DNA of 64,000 nucleotides. It comes from Ophiura sarsii. Taxonomy: Eukaryota; Echinodermata; Ophiuroidea; Amphilepidida; Ophiuridae. The stretch spans positions 70,124,682-70,188,681 of the forward strand of contig CM069453.1 of NCBI GenBank assembly GCA_035610835.1, written 5' to 3'. Positions 58,580 through 64,000 of the stretch are shown piece after piece (positions within the stretch are counted from its first letter, which is position 1; every line of letters starts with the position of its first letter). The translations under genes were made by a program, and so were the position numbers. The notes under the pieces were generated by a model. It saw only the letters and a program-made list of their open reading frames with translations, searched no databases and was not told the origin of the DNA.

Positions 58580-59379
58580 TCTGCACAATTTCATATGATA
58601 TTTTTTTCTCGTCAAAATCATTTTTCACAATTTCATCACACAAAATGCATAAATTCGGACGTTTTCATTGCAAAAACGGTATTTTTCCCCAAAATTTCTA
58701 ATGAATTCAAACGCGGGCATGAAAATGAAGCGCGGGTGGGTTATAGGAAACTAAAAATTAAGTTGGCGAGGCCTAACGGGGGATCGTAAGTTTCGTTTTC
58801 TGACCGAAAATCGGTGAAAATCAGACTCGGTTTTTCTTATCAAAAAAGAAGTCGGGCATCAATGTTTTTGATATGAAATTAAAGCTTAATATTCCGTCAG
58901 TACGGAAATTGCTCTTAAAATATCGTACGAATTTGAGTCCGGTCAAGTGAATGGATACAAGAAGCTAAGTCACGAAAGTTGTTAAATTCTAAAATTAGCG
59001 ATAAGATCACTGTTTGTGGACCAAATATGTCAGATTTGGTATCATATTATAGAGGAAATTACGAACAATCCATCTACTTCGCCATCATGGCTGCCAGCTA
59101 ACCCTATCTCAATTAATTCAGGGAAAACAAACTTCTCGTAAGGTTTTAGCGCAAGGTTGACATCCTGAAATCGATCTTTGCGTGGGTTAGAAATCGGCAA
59201 GGTCACTCATTGAAAGCGATACCTGCGTGCTGACTGGGAGGTCCAGTTTCGAGTTGTGAGCGTATGAATTTCCTGGTTAGTTACTTTTTGACCACTGTAG
59301 ACTGAGTAACATATTCAAGAATACAAGCGAAGATTTTCACTCTCAGTATCATACTTGTACTAAGGTAATAATAAGAATG
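58580..59379. other. Non-coding stretch
   Basis: Possibly the body of a SINE after the tRNA-like head. An 83-codon frame at 58538-58789 has no domain. Nothing else was recognised. Confidence 0.35.
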
Positions 59380-59384
59380 GTTGT

Positions 59385-60317
59385 GTTGCCCTCAGCGACC
59401 GACCCTAAAATCTCACAAATTAGGGTCGCATTTTGATATTTTTACGATTTAAATTTAACCCAATTTGTCCAAATATTACTTTTTTTGCTTTATGAATAAG
59501 TTTGCTTGAAATGGATTGCTTTTAAACTTTTATCACACTAGAAACATTAGTCAAATTGACATTTACCAATTTGTCTTGTCATGAACCACGGTCTGCCAGT
59601 AATATTTGTCAGAAAAAAAAGAAGGAACATTTTTTGGAAGGGGTGTGCTGCCCAGGGTGTCAAAAAGGGTGCTTAGGAACTGAACTGAGAATTTTATGTT
59701 CAAAAATACAGTGTTATAGGGAGCGTTCATAAATACTTCGGTGGGGGTGGGGGGGGGGGGGGGAGGGGGGGGGGGGGGGGTGGGGAACAAACACCTTATT
59801 ATTTGACCACACACACACACCATTGGTCTTAGTTAATCTGATAAAAACTCTTGATAAGTGGGCCTATCATTGCTATCTACTGAAGATAGTGATGGAAAGA
59901 ACATTTCATGAAGATGGTATAAATATTCATAAACTTGTGTCTGCCATATTGGTCAATTTTGATCCCTGCAAAACCCCACGCGACCATTTTGCAAATTGCC
60001 CATTACGCATTCATCCCAGTTTTTGGATGTTCTCCAAACCTGTGCAAAAAAAACCGAGCTATTCAAAACCGATAGCGAGAGTCTAAACCGAAGGTCCCAT
60101 TCTCAAACAATAGTGCCAATAAGTCACGGGCCCCGTCTGGATATGCCCCTGAAATTTCTTTTTTGTTGTGTTGCCCTCAAGTGCCAAAAATCTTGAAGTT
60201 GGGTAGGTCGGTCGATTTTCCTTTGGCTGACAAACGTTACTGACAAACCGTGGTTCATGAAAAGACAACATTGGTCTGATTTTTGAGATTTTAGGGTCGG
60301 TCGCTGAGGGCAACAAC
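59385..60317. mobile_element. GTTGCCCTC TIR elements, two copies in inverted arrangement
   Basis: GTTGCCCTCAGCGACCGACC at 59385 and GGTCGGTCGCTGAGGGCAAC ending at 60314 are inverted. The right part (about 60171-60317) is a compact copy with both ends (GTTGCCCTCAAG … CTGAGGGCAACAAC). The left part (59385-59620) is a second, truncated copy in opposite orientation (CATGAACCACGGTCTGCCAG). Long poly-G tracts lie at 59742-59780. No transposase is present. Confidence 0.6.
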
Positions 60318-60878
60318 AATTTATTCTTTTTTGGCCTAATATTGTTCATGGCCACAAAAATGACGGCATCAATGATGCAATGCCTACCTTGATGAAATCA
60401 GTTGGTTCTGGTGTTTTAATGTTGATTACAATCTGGGGTGGGGTCACTCCTGATCTTAGAAGATACACACAGTGTAATTGCGTTTAGAAAACATTTAAAG
60501 CTGCTCTCACTCAAAGAATTTGTATTATTTGACAACTTGAACAATAATAATAATAATGGCAGCTTATAATGCGCCAACATTCAACAAAACTGTTGCTCCA
60601 GGCGTATCGACACAACATCGCAAAACAAAAATGGTACAAAAATGTGAATGAAGGAGAGCGAATGAAGAAGATCGAACCGTCATCAATTCAACACAACAAA
60701 ACAAAAGTGGTAGCGTTGTCACCCATCACACCCAAAGACCTCTGTGCAGTAATGAAAATACCCAAAGGACTGTCAACCCGGGGTAGACGATCATATCACA
60801 CCCCTATCATAATAGTATTGCTTTATTCCGTAATGTATAGAAAAGGGATTAAAATCATGTCCTGGCCAGTTCACCCTT
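60318..60878. other. Non-coding stretch
   Basis: A 109-codon frame at 60569-60898 shows no recognised domain and runs into the tRNA-like segment. No gene is supported. Confidence 0.35.
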
Positions 60879-60951
60879 CGCTACTCTCTAGTGGTTGAGA
60901 GACATGCTTTGCTATGCAGAGGTCGGTCCATGGTTTGATTCCCACTTGGAC
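60879..60951 (+). tRNA. tRNA-like sequence (SINE head)
   Basis: TCTAGTGGTTGAGAGAC has A-box form and TGGTTTGATTCCCAC has B-box form, spaced as in a tRNA, with TTTTT at about 60954. The acceptor stem is not convincing. Confidence 0.4.
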
Positions 60952-61579
60952 CACTTTTTCAACTGATTTATTTCCCTTTGTAAAAGTCAAGGTTAGAAAA
61001 GTCCACAAAGTGTATAGTTCCTATTACCTAGCAGGGATAGCACTGGATCAAAAATGTGAGAGGTCCCATGAAATTTTTCAGGACCCCTTAGGACTTCAAA
61101 AAACAAATTTAAGGGGTCCCCCAAGAAATTGAGGGGTCCTGAAGTGTGAGTATTTCAATTTTTTTAACTTTTTTACGGACAGTTTTAATGAATTTATATT
61201 GTGAGCAAAGGATGAATATGTAATTTACAGAATTTCTTAAGGTTTCCATTTCCATACATCGTCATATTTAAGGGGTCCCCTTCAATTTTGATCTGGACCC
61301 CCAAGTCTTTCCAATCTGAAACCTGAAGCGTCACTATAAGGAAGTGAGAGGTCTAGGATGCGCAGACGCGTCAGAAGCGTCAGAATGCGACCCCTGCTAC
61401 CTAGACAACCCTGGGTTGTCAGCCATGTGGGTATTTCCATTGCTGCATATAGCATAAATAAATTATTGTAATAAACACTTCAAAAAAGAAAGTCCACATT
61501 AATTACAGAGACCATGACCTTGAATCAGATCATTTTATGATACACCTCAGTCAAATAGCTGCATTTTGATCCCTGTGTT

Positions 61580-61975
61580 TTCTCTTCGTATTCAGAGGGG
61601 TAACACATGACTTTTCCAGGATCACGCACAATTTGGCTAATTTGACCCCCTTTTTCGCACAAAAACGCGGACATTTTGACTCCCCTTTTTTCACAATTTC
61701 AAGGACACTTTCTAAATAGTCCCCCTTTTTGCGCAAAAACGAGGACACATCTGGTTCAAAATACCCCTTTTTCCTATTCTCGGGACAATTTGATATGACA
61801 CAATACTCACTCTAATTTATTTTCTTCTACGCAGACATAGCCTCTCCAAAAAACACCCCTAATTTTTTGAAATCGGAGACATAGCTTCCAAAATGACCCC
61901 TTATTCTTGGAAATCGCGGACATAGCTTCAAAAAATACCCCTAATTTTGTGAAATCGCGGACATGGGTACTTAAA
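61580..61975. repeat. Imperfect repeats of a 50-bp unit
   Basis: Variants of CCCCTAATTTTTTGAAATCG then GAGACATAGCTTCCAAAA recur about three times at 61850-61965. A looser form (CCCCTTTTT…GCACAAAAACG…GGACA) recurs at 61640-61750. Minus-strand frames reading FLRKKGD/FCAKKGVK come from these repeats. Confidence 0.7.
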
Positions 61976-62325
61976 GTCAATGTTGACTGAAACCACTGGG
62001 TTTTTGATACCTCATTTGCTACCAACTAATTTAAATTGTGCAAGATTTATCAAGTTTTTTGAAAAATCTTACAGACTCAACACTCAAATGACACACATTT
62101 CAAGGCTACACACACCGATACAAACTGAAATGAATAGCCTACCTAAACTTCCTAATGCACATAGATAACTCCAGGGGAGGGATAAATCCCCAAGATTTGA
62201 ACAAATTTCTTCAAAGGTCTATATCAATGATATCATCATACAATGATCTGATACAAAGAACCTCTCAAATGATCTTAAACTTTTGTGGTGTTTATGATAG
62301 ACCTATTGGATTGGGTCCTATTAAT
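61976..62325. other. Non-coding stretch
   Basis: No gene or repeat was recognised between the repeat block and the nested transposon. Confidence 0.35.
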
Positions 62326-63547
62326 GCACTTATCAATTGCAGCCCCGGCCTAGGGGACCCGGGACTAGCGGGGATTAGGGCTGGGACGTACACATTGCCA
62401 ATGTGACATCCCCGGTATAGCCGTGTACGGTCCCCGCAGGGCCCCCTTAGCAGGGTCAAAGTGTACATCCCGGCTACAGTCCCAACAGCCGGGACATAGT
62501 GTGTCACGCCAGACTACAGCCATTAATAAGTGAAGAACATTTAAGAAATCAGAAAGAACCAAGTCTTTATCTTAAGATTAACCAGTTTTTTAACCTTATA
62601 CAGGGTGACCCAGAAAATGTTGAACCCAAAAATCGTAAAATAAAAAAAAAATAAAAAAAAAAAATAAAAAAATATGGCATTCTGTTTTCACCAGTTAGGT
62701 AAACAATTTATTCAGCTTTCTGGAGAACTTTATATCTAAACTGGCCTTACCAAACTGAAGATACACTTGATTGTGTGACAGGGGGTGTTTTCGCCCTTTT
62801 GTAAAAGTGAAAAAATTGTAACTTGGTTCAGATATGAAACTTAATTCTGTTCTAAGTACGGTGAGTTAAGTAATCTTTTCTTTTGATCTGTATTTTATCA
62901 AATTAACATTTTCAAATGAAGTCAAGGGGACTTCAGTTTTTGTTTTCAAAGTCTCTTATATAATAATAATATACATTACAGTCACAACAAAAGATCCCGA
63001 TAAAAGTAAAAACAAATCGGAAAGAAATGGTTTCAAACAGGCACTTGTTCTGCTCATGTAGCCTGAAACCATTTTTTTGCACTTCACTTACACTACAAAA
63101 CAACACTTCTTACAAAATTACACGTATTTTAAGTTTCGTTTGGCCTATTTTTAAAATGATCTAAAATGTTTCAGAAAGTTAAATGTATGGTGCACATAGC
63201 TGGTGAACGAGTTATGCAATATTTTGTTATTTTAATGGTAAAAAAAATTTGTAAATTTTGTGATTTTTGGGTTCAACATTTTCTGGGTCATCCTGTACTC
63301 ATTTGAACACCAATCCACTAGTGCTGACTCACAATATTCACCACTCACCGGCTAATTTTGTCAGTGATTTACGTCCCGGCTACACGCCCCGGCTACACGC
63401 CCCGGCTAGCGGGGGCATACTTTGTACGTCCCCATACACTCCCCCGCATAGCCCGGCAACGGTTTTTGTACATCCGCGTTAAGTCGTCCCACATGGTCCC
63501 CGCCATGTCCCGGGTCACCCAGGGCTGGGGTTGCAATTGACAAGTGC
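62326..63547. mobile_element. GC-rich TIR element carrying a nested insertion
   Basis: GCACTTATCAATTGCA at 62326 pairs with TGCAATTGACAAGTGC ending at 63547. Similarity continues inward (GGGACCCGGGACTAGCGGGG against its counterpart). The GC-rich subterminal zones carry repeated CCCGGCTACA words (about 62470, 63376, 63389). The middle is occupied by the element at 62601-63295; without it the host element would be about 525 bp. Frames with GYTPRL-like repeats arise from the subterminal repeats. Exact ends and target duplication are uncertain. Confidence 0.7.
62601..63295. mobile_element. TA-flanked mariner-type element, 695 bp, nested
   Basis: CAGGGTGACCCAGAAAATGT at 62601 and ACATTTTCTGGGTCATCCTG ending at 63295 are inverted, and the pairing extends to about 38 bp. 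TA flanks at 62599-62600 and 63296-63297. A poly-A-rich tract lies inside the left end. No transposase is present. Confidence 0.87.
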
Positions 63548-63727
63548 ATAATAAACATTGATTTACTGGTTGAGAAAACTATATCCACGCAATCTAAAGC
63601 ATTCATCAGATCTTTACTTGTTAACATTTATTATTGTATCTATCTTCAAGAGAGAGATAGGATTGCCAAAGTTTCTGGCACTTAAATATATCTTGCAATT
63701 TCTGTACAACACGTTAAACTACATTAA

Positions 63728-64000
63728 AGGTAGATGTTCTGATTGCTGGCCCGATTTTCAACTTGATGTTTTCTATTTTATATGAAAGGTCTTCCTTAAA
63801 AAAGTTGTGTTCCAAAGTTTGAGTTGCATAGCTCTAATGGTTCTTATTTTAGACGCACAAGATGCTGTGAACTGTACCCATTGCGTAGTACACAAACTAT
63901 ATCGGTGGTTACCACCATTCGCGGTAATTCGACGTTATTTCATCGATTTCTCCGTAATTATACCGATTTAGGCCGTCAAATTTCAGTATGATGATGAGAA
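63728..64000 (-). mobile_element. TTAA-flanked MITE, copy 3, cut by the window end
   Basis: TTAA at 63724-63727 precedes AGGTAGATGTTCTGATTGCT. The sequence then follows the reverse complement of the copy at 8029-8386 closely (ATAGCTCTAATGGTTCTTAT, GGTAATTCGACGTTATTTCA) to the window end. Confidence 0.85.

Noticed and set aside
60569..60898. 109-codon plus-strand frame
   Set aside because: No domain or splice support; its end overlaps a tRNA-like segment.
62292..63627. Frames with Arg/Pro/Gly-rich or GYTPRL-type repeats
   Set aside because: They are translations of GC-rich subterminal repeats of a TIR element.

Overview
The window is nuclear DNA from an invertebrate animal. It is AT-rich and intron-rich, gene-poor, and crowded with tandem repeats and short terminal-inverted-repeat (TIR) elements. 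A DEATH-NACHT-LRR receptor gene with phase-1 introns, many TA-flanked elements ending in CAGGGTGTCCC-like repeats, and tRNA-like SINE heads fit an invertebrate deuterostome, most likely an echinoderm. That placement is an inference, because no species marker is visible.

Three protein-coding loci can be supported, all on the minus strand. (1) An exon at 10057-10170 matches the start of the Rtr1 domain of RPAP2, an RNA polymerase II CTD phosphatase/associated protein. A possible first exon lies at 17468-17548, with a GC-type donor; later exons would lie left of the window. (2) A complete six-exon NLR-type gene spans 32544-43681 and encodes 986 residues: a DEATH domain, a tandemly duplicated Ser/Thr-rich linker exon, a NACHT NTPase and C-terminal leucine-rich repeats. 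(3) A C2H2 zinc-finger gene with about 15 fingers spans 55900-57787 and is split by a one-base frameshift inside finger 9. Truncated LINE coding sequence lies at 52.9-53.4 kb. Several tRNA-like sequences look like SINE heads rather than functional tRNA genes.

Layout: 0-1 kb, a MITE. 1.07-4.92 kb, an 89-bp satellite of about 43 units. 5-10 kb, AT-rich DNA, a CCAAT cluster and a TTAA-flanked MITE. 10-17.5 kb, the RPAP2 exon, a 99-bp minisatellite, diverged repeats, a C-rich strand-asymmetric tract and a large palindrome. 18.8-30 kb, a broad field of TAGATAGC-type minisatellite, partly decayed and interrupted by younger arrays and TIR elements. 30-44 kb, the NLR gene, whose introns carry duplicated segments and datable element insertions. 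44-53 kb, mariner-type remnants and a segmental duplication of about 1.2 kb. 53-58 kb, a 1.24-kb TIR element and the zinc-finger gene. 58-64 kb, SINE heads, GTTGCCCTC elements, a nested TIR element and a third copy of the TTAA MITE.

The most informative structures are the TIR elements. One family keeps its subterminal core while the terminal repeats differ between copies but match within each copy. Three unrelated elements carry internal tandem duplications. One element interrupts a tandem array and another an intronic duplication, so pre-insertion sites can be inferred. No evidence of an operon-like or otherwise undescribed multi-gene system was found.
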